From assembly GCF_019399895.1 (NCBI RefSeq), contig NC_091870.1:9035001-9099000 (forward strand): a stretch of 64,000 nucleotides of DNA, given 5' to 3'. Position 1 is the first letter of the stretch; each line of letters opens with the position of its first letter. A model generated the notes under the pieces. It saw only the letters and a program-made list of their open reading frames with translations, searched no databases and was not told the origin of the DNA. Shown piece after piece: positions 46,401-60,400 of the stretch. This DNA is from Cardiocondyla obscurior (Eukaryota > Arthropoda > Insecta > Hymenoptera > Formicidae). The position numbers and the translations under genes were made by a program.

Positions 46401-49400
46401 AGCGTGCGTGCGGGCGTATGTGTGTGCGCGAGCGCGCGCGTACGATCGCTTATAACGTATAGCATCGACAAAAACCTTTCTCATCGCGGCAATGATATAA
46501 TAAAATGATGCAAATCAATGAGGAAGCAAGGGGTTCAATTAAAATTGATTCGCAATTAATGCCATTACGAGGGCGATAGCTGGGACATTTCAAAATAATT
46601 CAGTGTCATTTACACGTATACGTATAGTAATAATGGAAAATAAATTTACAATGAGAAAACGATTATTAATTAATAATTAATGTACCTATGTATATTCTCG
46701 CTTCTCGCTCGCAATACCTTTGTCGTTTTATTGAAAAGAATCGTCGAATTGCTTGATTTATTGCGATAATTAATTCGCCGCTCTATCGTGAAATTTATAT
46801 ACTCTTCGATAATTGATAAGTACGATCGACAACGATAGAACGTGTATTATCTTTAAAATGCTATTCTGGGTGCTTCGCGGAAGGCTTTCTACGATCGGGG
46901 GAAAAAGATATTCCCCCTTTTCCCCGATTTAAGTTCGTTCTTTACGACGCACACCTCATTACGTAGCTATTATGCGCCGCAGCTGAGAAATCTGTCGTTG
47001 CAGGTAAAACCGACGACCCGGGGCGAAGAATATTTTCGGGGAAAGGGATCCCGGGGGGACGGGAGGCGTGCAAGGCACAAGGGGACAATGGACACCCCGA
47101 GCTCCGTCTTCCGGCTGCGGCGCGATACCTGCCTCGCATAGTCTGATATTGTTCTAGATACCTGCCTGCGCCCGCAGATCTCGAGTCACCGCGCGACGAC
47201 GACATACCGAGCCTTTCAAACCTCGTCTTACACGCGACTCGCCGAGGTCCTCTTGTCGAAGATCGTTAATTGCGAATCTCACGTAAAAAATTTTTGAAAC
47301 AACTCCCTTGAGACGTTTCGTTTGGACTAATCGAAAGGTAAATTTTTTTTTTTTTTTTAGCGCAGTCCGATAGGTGAAAAGAAGACGAAGACGTCTTCGA
47401 GTTTGCTCGATTTTCCCGTCGGGGAGGACATTTAGAATCGAAAGAGTTAGATGTACCGTGCGGCGAGTACCCTCACGGGCAAACGAATACACATGTCTCT
47501 CTCGCTCTCTCTCTATCTCTCTTGCACGATCGCTGCTACCCGAGAAACGGAATGTGGACGCCATATGGCCAGAGTCGTCGGCCAAGCGACGAACCGACTG
47601 ATCGACCGACCCACCAACCTACCACCCACTCGTTCCACAAGGCACGATATTCGCGGGAAAGTTTATACGTATATCTGCACCGCGATCATCTTCCTCGCAC
47701 GTGTGTATTCGTGAACGCGGATGTCAGTCACGTCGGACTATATCCCGTTTTTTGCGTATTCTCCTCAACAGGGACGAACTTACACGAAATATTTCTATAC
47801 GAATAAGAACGAGCGTCGTGTCCTCCGGGGCGTATTTATTGGCGAAAAAAAAAAAAAAAAAAAAAAATGAGACGTAACCATAAAGATATTTGACGAAAAC
47901 CTGCGCACAGATACGAGTCTGACTGTCTGGCGAGCGGAAGCATAACTCTAGATAAGCGGATTTTTTTGACGTAACGGCGAAAGGTTATCGAGTTATTATA
48001 ACTGAAATATATGAATAGAGGAAATAACAAGGTACGGAAATGCACCAAGTACGGAAATAAAATTGAAAAATAGTCGGCGCGGTGGTGTCAATTGTTCTTA
48101 CCATTTTAACTAAAAACAATGCGATAAGGACACCCGAGTTGCCGCTGTAAAACCTATCTTCGAGATCAATGGAGCACGAGTTTATTCGCCGCGGTGATAA
48201 TTAGCTAATTTTCAACGTTGAAGCATCGATCCGTTCGGAAAGTTTCCTCCGTGCTTCCCGCAACGTCGGGAAATTAAATAATAGTTGCGAGACGCATTTA
48301 CGTCGATATTTAACTAGGCATGTGAGCGTATACATGCGCAGGGGATACGAATAAAAAATATATAAAATATATACGTACGTGTACATATGTATATATGTAT
48401 AGATATACACGTACGTGTATGCACACCCGCGAGATGTGCGCCCACGCACGTCGACCCACGCGCTCGCCTCTTCTCTCGCATGCGAAAAACTATTTTCGGC
48501 ATTCAAGCGGTGTCGTGTACGCGCAGAGAAACGCTGGAACGTAGGAATTACACGCGCGCGAGCGTGTGGGCGTACGTAGACGCGGGCACACGCACGCGGC
48601 CTGCATTCGACTGCATCTTACGTATTTATAGCGGGCGACGAGTATACGCGCGACGCGCGCGATTTGCTTATCCTTTTTTTTTTTTTCCTCCTTTCTTTTT
48701 TCTTTCCCTTTACTCCTTTTCTCCTTATTCACTTTTCCTTTTTCACGCGCGCGGCACTACTCGAATCGCTGTCACGCGCATTCCAACGCGATTTCACGTT
48801 TATCGACTCATTAACACTAAATGATATCCATTTTGAAATTTATGCCACTGCCATTTTTAGCGCGACTCTCCAGTCAAAATTTCAAGAAGCGAAAATGCGT
48901 AAAAAAAATCTGGATATTTTCTCGAGTCGCTGAATGGCGTTTACACGGCAAGGTTTACGCAACAAAATTTGCATTGCAATCAAGTCTGAATGCCCTGGCG
49001 TGTAGTTTTATTCAATGATACGGCGAGCCTCATTGTGACATTTTACCATATCCGATAGCGATTCAATGACCACCGCTCGGTTGCAGCGAAAGCGTTTGGT
49101 AACCAAAGCTACTTGGACAAGTTACGATTCTCCGTACGGCGCAAAAGAAAATCTTTAAACCGATGTCATTTACTTAATATTTTCAATGGGCTCTTTAATT
49201 TTATAAATGTATGAGAATGTAGGCCAATGTATAATACAAGTTATTTTTAATCAAGACGGTGACTAAGAATATAAAAAAAAAAAGGCATTGAAATGATAAA
49301 AAGTGCAATTTATTCGCGAGAGAGAATCAGGGAAAGAAGAAGACTGGGGGTGGTGGCGCGTACATTTCAACGGGGATTATCTTTCATTGATCTAAGAGAT

Positions 49401-52400
49401 CCGATGTATTTTCAGGCTCGCTTACTTAAAATAAAGCGCAAGATCCACGCAAAGATACGCGTTCTCGCACGTCGTGCGTCCATGACACGCTCGTCGTGCT
49501 CTTCAAATTTGCTCGCTCGGCTTCTACCGTCCTATTTAAAGCCGGCGACTCCCATTCGAACGAGGTTCATTAAGCCTTCGTTCAATTCAAGTTGCTCGTC
49601 CGCCCGCTCGCTCGCGCTCTCTATTCCCGTCGGCCTTCGCTCAAGCGCCAATCAATCAATTCTACGTCCACCATTGACGTCGATATCATTGATCAATGCG
49701 CGCCTCGTCTGGAAAACCAGCGCCTACAACTTAGGCGCCCGCAATGGCTGCGGCTCGCGCAATACCGTCTCTATCCGTAAAGTGAGAAAATAAATGTCTC
49801 ACATACCAATGTCAATCTCAATTTCAATTCCCCTCGACAAATTTGCAAATCCTTTAATTAACTCGAAGTAGAAAAATTTCACGACGCGAGAGCCAATCGC
49901 GAGCATTTCTCAACTAGAAGCTGGGACACGATCAATTCGAGAGAATCTTGTAGCCAGGGTATGGACGAGTCCGAGGGTATTCGCGTACTTTCGCCGCATC
50001 ATTCTTTTATACTACATATCGATGAAGAATCTCGTTCTGAACGTCGTCGATTCTGAATGAAACCTCGAGCGAGACCGCGCCTGCGAGGAACCAGCGAGGG
50101 GTCAACGTTCCCTTTCCCCCCCAAGGACGGTCAGGGAAAAGTTGAAGAAGACGGGGATGGGACGAGAGGCAGTAAAAGAGTCGTATACGACGCAAAGGGG
50201 GAATGGACTCGAAGAATTACCGAGGAGTTACAATGGCAGGAAAACACGGTGAGAAAGACAAATGAGATGGAATCGATTTTCGCTCTTTTAATTCTCAACT
50301 AGTAGAGTCGCATTGACCCCGTCCGTGCTGAGTGCAGCGCGTGATGAAAGTAAAATAAAGCGCATTACAGATACGTATTCCCCTTTCCAGATAAATAAGT
50401 GACTCAAGAAAAGAAAAAAAAAAAAAAAAAACGAAAGAAAGAACCCCAATCGTGCGAACCATTTCTAAATCAATAATTGCCAATAGAAAGAAACAATCGG
50501 TTGTGTCGCGCTATTTTTCGTAACGCTAATTCTTGATTTTTCAAAGGAATACCTTAAACCATTGCGTTTCCGAGCAAGTCTAAAACGAATAGTTAGAAAT
50601 TGGAGCATTTCCCGGAGGAGAGGGCGTATATTTTCGTAGAGAAAGAAAGTAGGCGCGGCACGCACGAGGATTAATCCTTTTAAGTCGAAAGCCCGTGACA
50701 TCGTTAGGATAAAAGCAAAATGTAATTGTCAAGACCGCACCTAATTCGTGACGCACGTGCTCTATTCTCGTTCCTTTTCGCGGACGATATGTGTTACGCG
50801 GGAGTAATGTAATTTTGCGCGACGGCAATTATACAAATACCACTTGAGGCGGGAAAGCGCGGACGCGATGACACGATGATACAAAGCAATAAACTAAAAA
50901 GGAAATGTACCATCTTGCGCGCACGTAACGTAAAGGGGATAGCGTGTCCCACGACATCTCGCCGGCGTTTGTTTTTCACCGATGCACCGGAAATAGGTTT
51001 ATCTCGTTTATCTCACCTCCGTTCACCTCGACCGTTTACGCACATATCTTTCAATCCGATACGACTGCTATCATCGCGCGAATAAAATTTGAATCGTTTT
51101 GCATCTTATACGGTACCGCGTGTCATACATTTCTCGCCCACGGGACGATTAATTTTGATAATTCCAATCTATTTTTATTTTAATCACTACGTCGAGACAA
51201 ATTCTACCGTCGCGCATAAGTCGATTGTCAAGAGGATCGACGTAAAATACGATAGGGCACATTATTAAAAGTATATGTGTATCTCCGAGGAATAAGAGAG
51301 ATAAATATTCCATTGCTCTCTGAGTAAATAAATTTTAGCCATCCGTTTCAACAAGTTTCAACAAGTGCATTTAAACTTTTAAATAGAATTAAAGAAATTT
51401 TTATTTCTAGTCGGTCGGAAAAGAAGAAGAGACAGAGGCGGCTCGTTCGCGACAACGCATTTGTTATCTATAGCGGCGCGATTGCGTAATCACGTTGTTA
51501 TCTACCGTTGTATCGATCGGTCCTACTGTATGAATTTGTATTAATTACGATTAATAACCCTCCTAAGGACGCAAGAAGTCGCCGTAAATTGTCGGGGCGG
51601 GGCAGTTTTGCCGATATATCCGGACTTCCGACCCGAAATCAAGAAAAGTCTTTGATATAGTTACCGCTTCGCTTTAATCCCCTCACTCGGAGTAATCGGG
51701 CAAAAATGAAAAGAATTAAAGATAAAAAGGGGAAAAAATATCTCTGCCTCGAGATATATCGGGTGTACCGGGAAAAAGTGATATATATTTCTTGAAAGAT
51801 CCAAAAGTATGGCAATACGTACGTAAAGGATTTTCTACGAACGCAAGACGAATTCTGGGCAGTTTATATTATCCAAAGTTATCGATGTTTACTCGGGAAA
51901 AAGAGACAATGAGGCAAAATGCGAACGGAACGATTTATTTTGGCAAATAATTACGACGAGAGGGAAAGAGATGAAAAGAGGACGAGACATTTAGGTCGAT
52001 GACGCGAATTCTTCGGACAGGTTACACGAAGAGGAGTGCTAGAAACAGAGATATTCGAGCCGCACGGTAAAATGAATGAAAGGCGCGGCGGGTGGCAGGG
52101 GGAGAGAGAGGGGAAAGGACGAACGGCTGGGAGAGGGAACGATCGCGGAGAGACCGGATGTGACGCGACAACGCATAATGACTTGCTCGTAGATTGCACT
52201 CGCTGCTCGCGCAAAACCAGACGAGAGGAAGAAACGAGTTGGCAGGACATAGACAAGGAGAAAAGATTGTTAGCAAAAAGTAAGCGAGAGAGAGAGAGAG
52301 GGAGAGAGAAGAGACTAGAGTAACGTAGAGAAGATAGAAGGAGAGAAGAGATCGAAATGGAGGAACGTGAGATAACGGAGTTGGCAAACACGAAGATAGC

Positions 52401-53955
52401 GTGACGGTGGTATTCTCGTGTTACTTGCGCGAGAAAGAGAGAGTGCAAAAGAATAAGCGAAGGAAGGAGACAACGGAGTAGAAAAGATAGAGAGAAAGAG
52501 AGAACGCGACTACATAGCAAGATTTGAGCGCGAGTTCGATCTGCTACTGAAGTTGAGAGAGCTCGATGGGCCTAGCCTTAGGATATCAAAAGCGGTATGC
52601 GCCATGCGCGTATAGAGTTACTTACTATACGATCAACACGATCTAGGTAGCGATATCGCAATGAGTTTAAAGAGAGACCCGTCACAGCCAGAAGGTCGCA
52701 TGTCTTTGGTTTAATTTATCATAGCGTAGGGCAATCGGATTGACTGCCAACCGTGTTCCCAGCGAAGACAAAATGGTGACGAGATATCAATCTGTGCATT
52801 ACGCGCACGCTAACTCTTTGCTCTTTATTGTTAGTAATAGAGAAGCAAAGAGAGATCGTTTCTTTTTGCAACAAAAATACGCACGGCACTTCCGGCGTTT
52901 ATTCTACCGGCAACTTTTTATCTTACTTTGCTACAAATAAAATTAGATAAATTGACACAAGTTCTTCGGAATGTAACGAATAAATTGTTATGCATTTATA
53001 CGCGTATCGTCATGCGAAATGCTGTGCTTTAAATTCTCTTCAACTTAATCGTGTACAGCGAATGCATTTTTAAGTGATAAAACAATCAATCGCGCATTGA
53101 TGAAATATTTTTGTTCGTACAATTCCCTCGCAATGTATTTAGGCGGCTAGGATGACAATAAACGACTCTGTGTTAAAGAATTTTGTGAATGAGTGTCGAC
53201 TATCTTGGAAATTCTCTTTTCTCACCTACGAGGAGTTGATAAAAAACGAGGGCAACGGTCAGTATGCGCGTATAACAACAGCCGCCGATATGTACAATAT
53301 TCGCTTTTCCTGCTATTTATTCTTTATCTGCGATCTACGACCGTCGCGTAAACTTAAATAAAATACAATAAAAATAGAAAAAAAGAAAAAAGAAAAATGT
53401 TATCACTTTGCATCTGCTGGTTGTAGACCGGATATTAAATGCAAAGCACGATAAATTAATATATCCCCTCGATTTCAAGCTTTTATTAATGCCGAATGTA
53501 ACTGAGGCTGGATTGCGACACCCTACTATTACGAGAAACGATAATTACGCATCGTCAATTAACAATATTTGCAAATGAATGATCGCGAAGTGGCCCTCGA
53601 GAAGTAGTGAATGAGTTGCTGCGAACGTCGCGTGAAAAATTGACGCGAGAGAGTCGTTGTCGTCGTGGGTCTGTTCACCGCGCTTTACCCTGCCACCCGA
53701 GTCGCCTACTTTTACGCCATGCGTGGAAATCATGGTTTCATTCATGCCGGATCGACTTTGTGGCATGCGCATATGGCCGCCGCGCGCGCGGGTGTGTGCG
53801 TACGTGCGTGCAACTCGCGGATACGCGACGATATCTACCTTTTCGGTTGCCAAATACAATCGATACGTATCGCTGCTGTGTGCTTACACGTAAAAGAACA
53901 GGCGTATACATGTACATGTACACGCACGGTTGCGTGTGCGAAAGTCGCACAGCGA

Positions 53956-54004
53956 CTCCGAGCTCCGAGCTCCGAGCTCCGAGCTCCGAGCTCCGAGCTC
54001 CAAG
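53956..54004. repeat. 7-bp minisatellite (CTCCGAG)
   Basis: Six perfect copies and a seventh with one change (CTCCAAG). The repeated unit contains GAGCTC across unit borders. Confidence 0.95.
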
Positions 54005-55100
54005 CCGAATGGCATTCACGGCGTGTGGTGCCAATGGGAGCGGGCAAGCTACGAGTATTCGAGCCTCTTGTGTCAATAAGCCGCGCACATGCACACTGAT
54101 ACTCCGACTATAACGGGTGTCTCGCCAATATAACTTCGCGCCGCGTTCTTGGGTTTGATTATAACGATAACGTACGATTTAATTGATTCAAGTCATTTTC
54201 TTTCGCTTTACAAGTCTATAAGCCCCCTAATTTTTAATATTAAAAATATATCGCTGTCCGCGCAACGTAAACGATAAGGCGATAACGCGGATCACCTTAG
54301 AAAATTAGATCAAAGATAAAAAAAGAGACGTCTTTCATCTTTTAGCGTTAAAAAAGTCTTATCACCGGCAAATAAAGGCAACCTTCCTCGAAATTCCATG
54401 AAAGCCGTCGTCTTGATTTCAGAATGCAGAATAATGTAACGACGAAAGGATTGGGGCGGGCTGAGCGCGGGCACGTGCGAGTGCGCGATGGTATGAGTTT
54501 TACGAACGGAAAGGCGACAGCGACTTTCTCGCAAACTTTCTACACCTGTGGGTTTCATTCACCGCTTCGCTCCTGTGACTGGTTCGGTCTCTATGAAAGC
54601 GTAGGGTGACTCAATGCGCGCAACGAGTCACGCTCGTCTAACCGTCGATGGAGTTGGCACCAAGTCGCGCGGCCTCGTCCAAGAGAGCGCACGAGAGAAA
54701 GAGAGAGACGACGCGAAGAAGGAGACGGGCGGATTTATCACGTTCCGCGAGAAAATCCTCCAAGAACAAATGTGCAATGAAAATACATCAAAGTGTGAGC
54801 TAAAAATATTAAGAAAAATAGAACCGAGAGGGAGAGAGAGAGAGAAATCTTCTCTCAATTTACTTTTCGAGAAGAGTCTATACTTAAAAAAAGGTTTAAA
54901 TATATTAAAAGTGCTAAAAAAGCATTTTAATTTTTATTCTCATTTTCAAACACATTACCGTCATCTATGTTATTAATTTCCTCGCGCAGAGTCAATTGGG
55001 AACTTAAATTATTTAGGAAAAGGTGTGCGGTGTAACTTGCAAATAAAATGTAATTTAATTAAACGATGCACAGAAAGATACGATAGCGAAATAAAAGGTT

Positions 55101-55104
<4 letters not shown>

Positions 55105-55132
<28 letters not shown>
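55105..55132. repeat. (GA)n microsatellite
   Basis: Fourteen or so AG units, inside the presumed sprouty intron. Confidence 0.9.
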
Positions 55133-55141
<9 letters not shown>

Positions 55142-56771
55142 CAAGTAAGGAGATAGATGGAAGGAGAGAATTTGATTTCTCGATTGATTTTCGCCGGCGA
55201 ACGACGTAGATATTTTTTGAGAATTTATCGCTCCCGGCCGTTTCCGCCGAGTATCACGCGCGGCCGGCGATGATTAGCGCCAGCTTGGAAACAACAAGGC
55301 GGAATTTCGTAAACGAGCACGCGGTTTCCAGATTTACCCGGCGTTCTCTCCCTCTCTTTCTCGCAGCCGCGGGTTTCCTCGCTTCCAGATGGTCCATCTG
55401 CGTTTTGCCAGGAGAATCGAACGTGCCGCATAAATATATGCAACGTATACGCGTATCCGTCTCACAGTCTATAGAATCTTATTGTTAGACGAACCGATAA
55501 TGCGGATCCGAGGGAACGTGTCGCTTTTTGACAGCGAGAATTCGCGATATTATCAGAGATTTTGTAATTCAATTCCGTAGGGTTTGAGAGAGGATATCTG
55601 CCAGCCGAGGATATTCTTATTAACGATATTAGTGCACTGTGAATCGATTATCTATTTATTATAAAATCTCTCCTCGCCAATCACGGATCGTGTACAAATG
55701 AACGGAAAGCGACGGTCGGAATAAAAAAGGAAACGCACGCGTCGAGAGCCAGGTGGTCCGGGTCATTTGCCCGACAGCCGTCCATCCCGGATGTCGTTTT
55801 TCCGACGAAATTGTACGCTGAATGAATAAATTCACGTGGTGGACCGACGCGTCGGTCGACGGAGAGCGTTATATTTGGCGAAATGTCAGCGTCCTTCATC
55901 TCGTTCACTACGTTGCCTACCAACGCTGTAATACCTAACCTAATCGTCGATATTACCATATTATTATTGTATGTACGTTACGTGTCGTCGAGTAAAAATA
56001 ATTGCGTGGCGTTGGGGGTGTTAATTTAAATCTATTTATAGATGAATAAAACTGGAAGCGAGACGTTTCATCTTGAAAAAAATTCTAAATATCTAAAGTT
56101 TGTGATTTTTTTCAAATTGCATCTTGGAGCGAGAGTAATTCGAAGGCCACGTCGTCGTTGAGTCAAATCGTTAAAAGAACCACCTCAAGGAGAATTTACT
56201 TGATCGCGCAAAATAGTTTTTAAGTCCCGCGATCAAAATTTGTAGCAGAGTAAATTATAATTATCAATTTTACTTCCGTCTTTAATTAAATGTACAAAAA
56301 TATACGATATTATAATATGCAACAGTTGAATTAAACTTCCTTTGGCGTTTTCAAAAACAAAATTAATTTCTTCTTTATTTTTTATATATAAATGTATATA
56401 TAATTTCACTTACAGAATGGCGCCTTAAAGCATTGACTTTTTATCTTGGACATTTTCTTTGCCGAGATATTTGGTTGACGCGTTATAAATTCTCTACATT
56501 CCGAATAGAATATCTCGGCAAAGAAAAACCGTACTGAAAACTAAACGCATTTCAAAGATAAAAAGGACAATATTTTCAGACACCGTTAGGAGTATTCTAA
56601 AGAAAAGACATGCTTCGTTGCTAGTAAAAAGATAAATTTTTTCGTGTCGAAGCCCATTTATTTTAGATTTGGATTCCGCGAAGAAAATGACGAGAAGGAA
56701 GACTTTCGTTTTGGAAAACGCAAAAGCAAGCGGGATGAGAATTGAAAAAAGAAAAATGAGAGCAGACTCAC

Positions 56772-57138
56772 CGGTACGACTTGGGGGCCGTGGAGGCGCA
56801 GGATATTCGGGCGGCGTCAAGAGTGGCGGCGGCGAGGGGTTGGTCGACTCGTGGGACGTGGACAACGTGGCTGGGACAACCGTGGTCGCTGTCGTTGGCG
56901 TAGGCGTAGGCGTAGGCGTTGGCGTTGGCGTTGGCGTTAGCGTTGGCGTCGGCGTCGTCTCGGTCGGCGGCGCCGTCGTCGTCGTAGCCGCCGTCGCTGC
57001 CGTATTATCCGTCGTCGCGGTCGACGCCGGACGTCGCGGCGCGTCCTCGCACCTCAAGACGACGGCGGCGGCGTTACGCGGTCGGAGCGGCCGCCGCGGT
57101 GGCAGCGCCGGGGGCGGGTTGTTGTCCGAGGTATCCAC
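56772..57138 (-). CDS. sty: Probable 5' coding exon of sprouty, GTG at expected start
   Basis: An open minus-strand segment of about 122 codons: DTSDNNPPPALPPRRPLRPR, an alanine/threonine-rich middle with a TP-repeat coded by 6-bp units (about 56903-56955), then LLTPPEYPAPPRPPSRTG. It stops at a strong donor (ACCG, GTGAGT) with phase 1, the phase needed by the sprouty exon at 35847. Joined they give 2271 nt, 756 aa. The opening resembles the MDRRNGG...APPRPP start of Drosophila Sprouty as I recall it. Where Met would be expected the codon is GTG (57138-57136). Upstream, in frame, there are seven codons and then TGA, with no ATG. Either initiation is non-AUG, or there is a further upstream exon, or the base is wrong. 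The link is inference. Confidence 0.5.
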
Positions 57139-57787
57139 ACTTTCGGCACTTTCGTTTCACATCTACTCCCCTCACACCCGGGGTATGTATATTCGTCGCG
57201 CCCCGGGCACGACGCGCACTTGGCCTCGGGGAAACACGTATATCACGTGTACTTATACAGACGGATACATTTATTTAACCAACGTGTACGCGACCACGCA
57301 AAACTACGAGAACCACAAAGCGAGATGTAGGAAAACCGCTTCGCCACTTCCGATGTATCCGAGAGAGAGACTGAACGTCGGTTCGTCAACTCCAACTCCA
57401 CTCCTCTTCCTGCTACTCCTTCTCCTTCTCCTCGTTCTACTAATACTACTATACCGTCGTCGCCGTTGCTGCTTCTTCTTCTGTCTACTCCTACTCCTTC
57501 TCTTCGCTCGCACTTCCGGCACAGGTCACTACGTCACAGCACGCAAGCACATATGTATCTCCCAAGGCGAGCACGATCCGGGAGTGCGGAAGCGACATTA
57601 GAGGCGAGTCGGAGCGCACGCGCGCGCGCGCGCGCGTGCTAGGACGAGCGACCCAGCGAACGAACGGACAAACCTCGATGTTTCTTCACTCGGTTGAGAG
57701 CGAGCGACGCCGCTTCGCTTCTGCGGTTTAATAGACCGGCCGCGACCAACGTAATCAAACCGAAAGACAGACGAGACGTATCAGTGC

Positions 57788-57789
<2 letters not shown>

Positions 57790-57823
<34 letters not shown>
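57790..57823. repeat. (GA)n tract
   Basis: Nearly uninterrupted GA dinucleotides within the presumed sprouty promoter region; candidate GAGA-factor target. Confidence 0.85.
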
Positions 57824-57831
<8 letters not shown>

Positions 57832-60230
57832 AGCGAAAGAGAGGAAGAAAAAAAAACGCGCGCGCGGGGATACGACACTACGGGGAGAGATCGGGACACC
57901 GCGGGGTCCTCTCGCGCACTGGCCAGCCAACACACGTACGAGACACGACTCTCTTTCGGTACCTCGACACGACGCGCTCGACTCTCGCCCGCCTTGCCTG
58001 ACTGCCTGCCTGCCTGACTGCTCGCCTGCCTGCAGTGCCTGCCCGTCGACCTGCCTTCTTCGTCTCTCTTCCCCGTCTCTTTCTCTCTCTCTTCCCTTCT
58101 TTTCTCTACCTCTCTCGCTCTTTTTTTCTGAGAAGCGCGTACACGCTCGCTTGCCGGAGCGAGACCGCGAAAGAGAGAGAGATCTTGTGCACGTTTCGTG
58201 AGAGACCGCGCGACTACCGATGCGCAAAAGAGACAGACGTGACGGAGGTAGGAAAGAGGGGAGAAAGAGAGAGAGAGAGAGAAAGAGAAAAGGATACGCA
58301 GAGCTCCGTATGGAGGGCCGAAGAGAGAAAGACGGAAAAAGAAAGGAGAGAAAGAGAGGCGATTCTGAATCTCGCGTAGGCCGTCTGCCAGTAAACAGGC
58401 TCCTTCATTCACTGCTTATTTTATACAGGCCCCCTATATACTTCACAGAAATAGCCACCCTCGTTTCGTCCTTGTCTCACGCACTCACGCACGCACGGCA
58501 GGGGCCGGATACGTTCTCTCGCGTTGCGTTTCGTCTCCCTCTCTCTCTCTCTCTCCTTCTCTTTCTCTTTGCCTTCCCTTCGCGTTTCTGTCCCTTCTTT
58601 CTCGCGCGATCCCGCATTCGTGTCACGCGGCTTGCATCTCGGATAACCGGGTAGGTCCTCGTGAAAAAGTACCGCGCGAAAGTCGATGGCCGTCGCGTTT
58701 TTCTTCGCGCATCCTTCCACTCTTTTCCCTTTATCGGGGTCCTTCTTTATCTCCTACTTCTATCCGCTTCCCGGTTTCGTCTGTTTCGCGAGATGGGGTT
58801 AGGTTCCCGGATGACGTTAGGTCGCAAACGGCAACGACAGGTGCGCAACGAATGACGTCTATCTCGCGTCGCAATGGTATTTCGATCGATTCGCCGATAG
58901 TTCGCAACGTCTTACTCGCACGTAATCATTGTCGTCGGGAATTCCGCGTGCGATGGTGCGCGCGTTCGCATCTTCCCTCTCTTCTTTTTCGCCGCGTTGT
59001 CGAGACGAGAACGGGGTTACGAGCGGGCCGAGTAAAATTAAAAAAAAAAAAAAAAAAACGAGCTGGCCGAAAAGGTAAGCGACGCGGACAGGCGAACGAA
59101 GAGTGAGCGATTGCACGCGGGAGGGTGCGTCAACGAATGGACGCGCGCGCGTCTCCTCGTTTGTCCTTTCGTTCGTTCATTCGTTTCTTCATTCCTTCGT
59201 TCGCTCGCTCGACCGATGGTGCCGACGACGAAGCGAGCGAGACTGTGCCGTTTCTCCGATGCGCGGGAGTGAGACGATCGCGCAACAAGTTCAGCTGGCC
59301 TCGGCGGCCATGCCCGGTGTAGCTCGCGAACCAGCCGCGGATCGCGCTCTACTCGAAGCAGTCGAAGCCCCCTCCTATTTCGACGACGTCACTTTTCTCT
59401 TCCCCGAGATATTTGTCTCTCAACAGCGTCAACAAGTTTCTGGATAACGCGTACGTACGGATGTATATGTTCCCTCGAGTACCTTTATACCGAAACCTCT
59501 GTCCACTCGCAATCAGTCTTCGGTTGTCCACTCTCGTTCGTTGTCGCGCGTTCCTCGGTCTACCTAACCTCCGTCACGGCTCGCGCGTCGCACCCTGGAC
59601 GACGACGCATCGCGCGCTTCAGGGTCTGAGGGAAAAAAAAAAAAAAACGTGGCAGCACCGGCACTCTCTACGTCCCGCACTCGCGCGACGGGGACTCGTT
59701 TTCGTTCGGGTGGCCCAGGTCGCGTCGTCCGCCGTATGCGCGCTAACAAACTATACCGACGACGGGGAAGGCAGTCGTAGTCGTAGCCGCAGTCCGCAGC
59801 CGCGCGCGTTAAAAGTGTCCGACGCGGCGGAGCGCGCGGGGACGCTCCATCCACAAAATACCGCACGGCCGTCGTTGCTTTTCCTTCTTGCTCCCTTGGG
59901 GCGATCGTGCCCCTGACTTTCTGAAACGACCGGCGCGGCTAACGTCCGGCGTTGCTGCCGTTGGGAGACTCGCGGCTCGCGTGTAACAACGCGAACGATG
60001 CTCCGTCTCTTTTTCTCTCGTTCGTCATTCTCTCTTCTTCGTCTGGCCGAGTCGCGGAGAAGACGCATGCGCGCTCCAGCATTGAGAGGCCGCGACGAGT
60101 ATGTATGTGCGCTACGCCCGCACATCGTGCACATGTCCCCCCCGTCCGCCTCTTACCTCTTCCCATCCACCACCGAAGAACCGTGACGCCTGCGAGACCA
60201 GGCCGACCCTTCTCCACCCTCCCGTCCCGC

Positions 60231-60271
60231 GTTCGTTCGTTCGTTCGTTCGCTCGCTCGCTCGCTCGCTCG
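60231..60271. repeat. (GTTC)n-(GCTC)n compound microsatellite
   Basis: About five GTTC units run into about five GCTC units. Confidence 0.9.
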
Positions 60272-60400
60272 CGTACACCGTACAAACAGCTAGCCAGACG
60301 TGATACTTCATTCATGCTCGTGTTGCGCGACCACGACCGAGTCGCACCACCTCCGGGCCTTCTCTCTTCGGGGCATGCGAATACGAAGTAAATCTATCTC

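Larger units (their letters stand above)
35848..56771 (-). other. Probable ~20.9 kb sprouty intron
   Basis: Bounded by a good acceptor at 35848 and a strong donor (G then GTGAGT) at 56771, in matching phase. Inside are AT-rich stretches alternating with CpG-rich islands (about 36.1-37.7, 39.9-42.5, 44.4-47.6, 48.4-48.7 and 52.0-54.1 kb), GA tracts and several microsatellites. Many open frames of 60-170 codons occur in both strands, mostly low-complexity. I recognise no second gene. If the upstream exon is wrong, part of this is intergenic. Confidence 0.55.
57139..60400 (-). promoter_or_regulatory. CpG- and GAGA-rich region upstream of sprouty
   Basis: The most CpG-dense part of the window, with long GA/CT tracts at 57790-57823, 58260-58290 and 58535-58560, a run of GC alternation at 57620-57640, and A-runs at 59041 and 59632. 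On the assumption that the exon at 56772-57138 is the sprouty 5' end, this is its leader and promoter. Many overlapping frames occur on both strands but are compositionally biased. I call no gene. Confidence 0.4.

Noticed and set aside
51764..51784. GGGTGTACCGGGAAA block resembling ends of insect repeats
   Set aside because: No partner end, target duplication or second copy found in the window.
56669..57601. 310-codon plus-strand frame with Gly-Val repeats
   Set aside because: It is antisense to the probable sprouty exon; the Gly-Val repeat is the shadow of the TP-coding 6-bp repeat. No domain or acceptable start context.
59259..59447. 62-codon ATG frame in the CpG-rich region (ends near SQQRQQVSG)
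   Set aside because: Looks protein-like at the end but is short, on the opposite strand to sprouty, and lacks any donor or homology I recognise.
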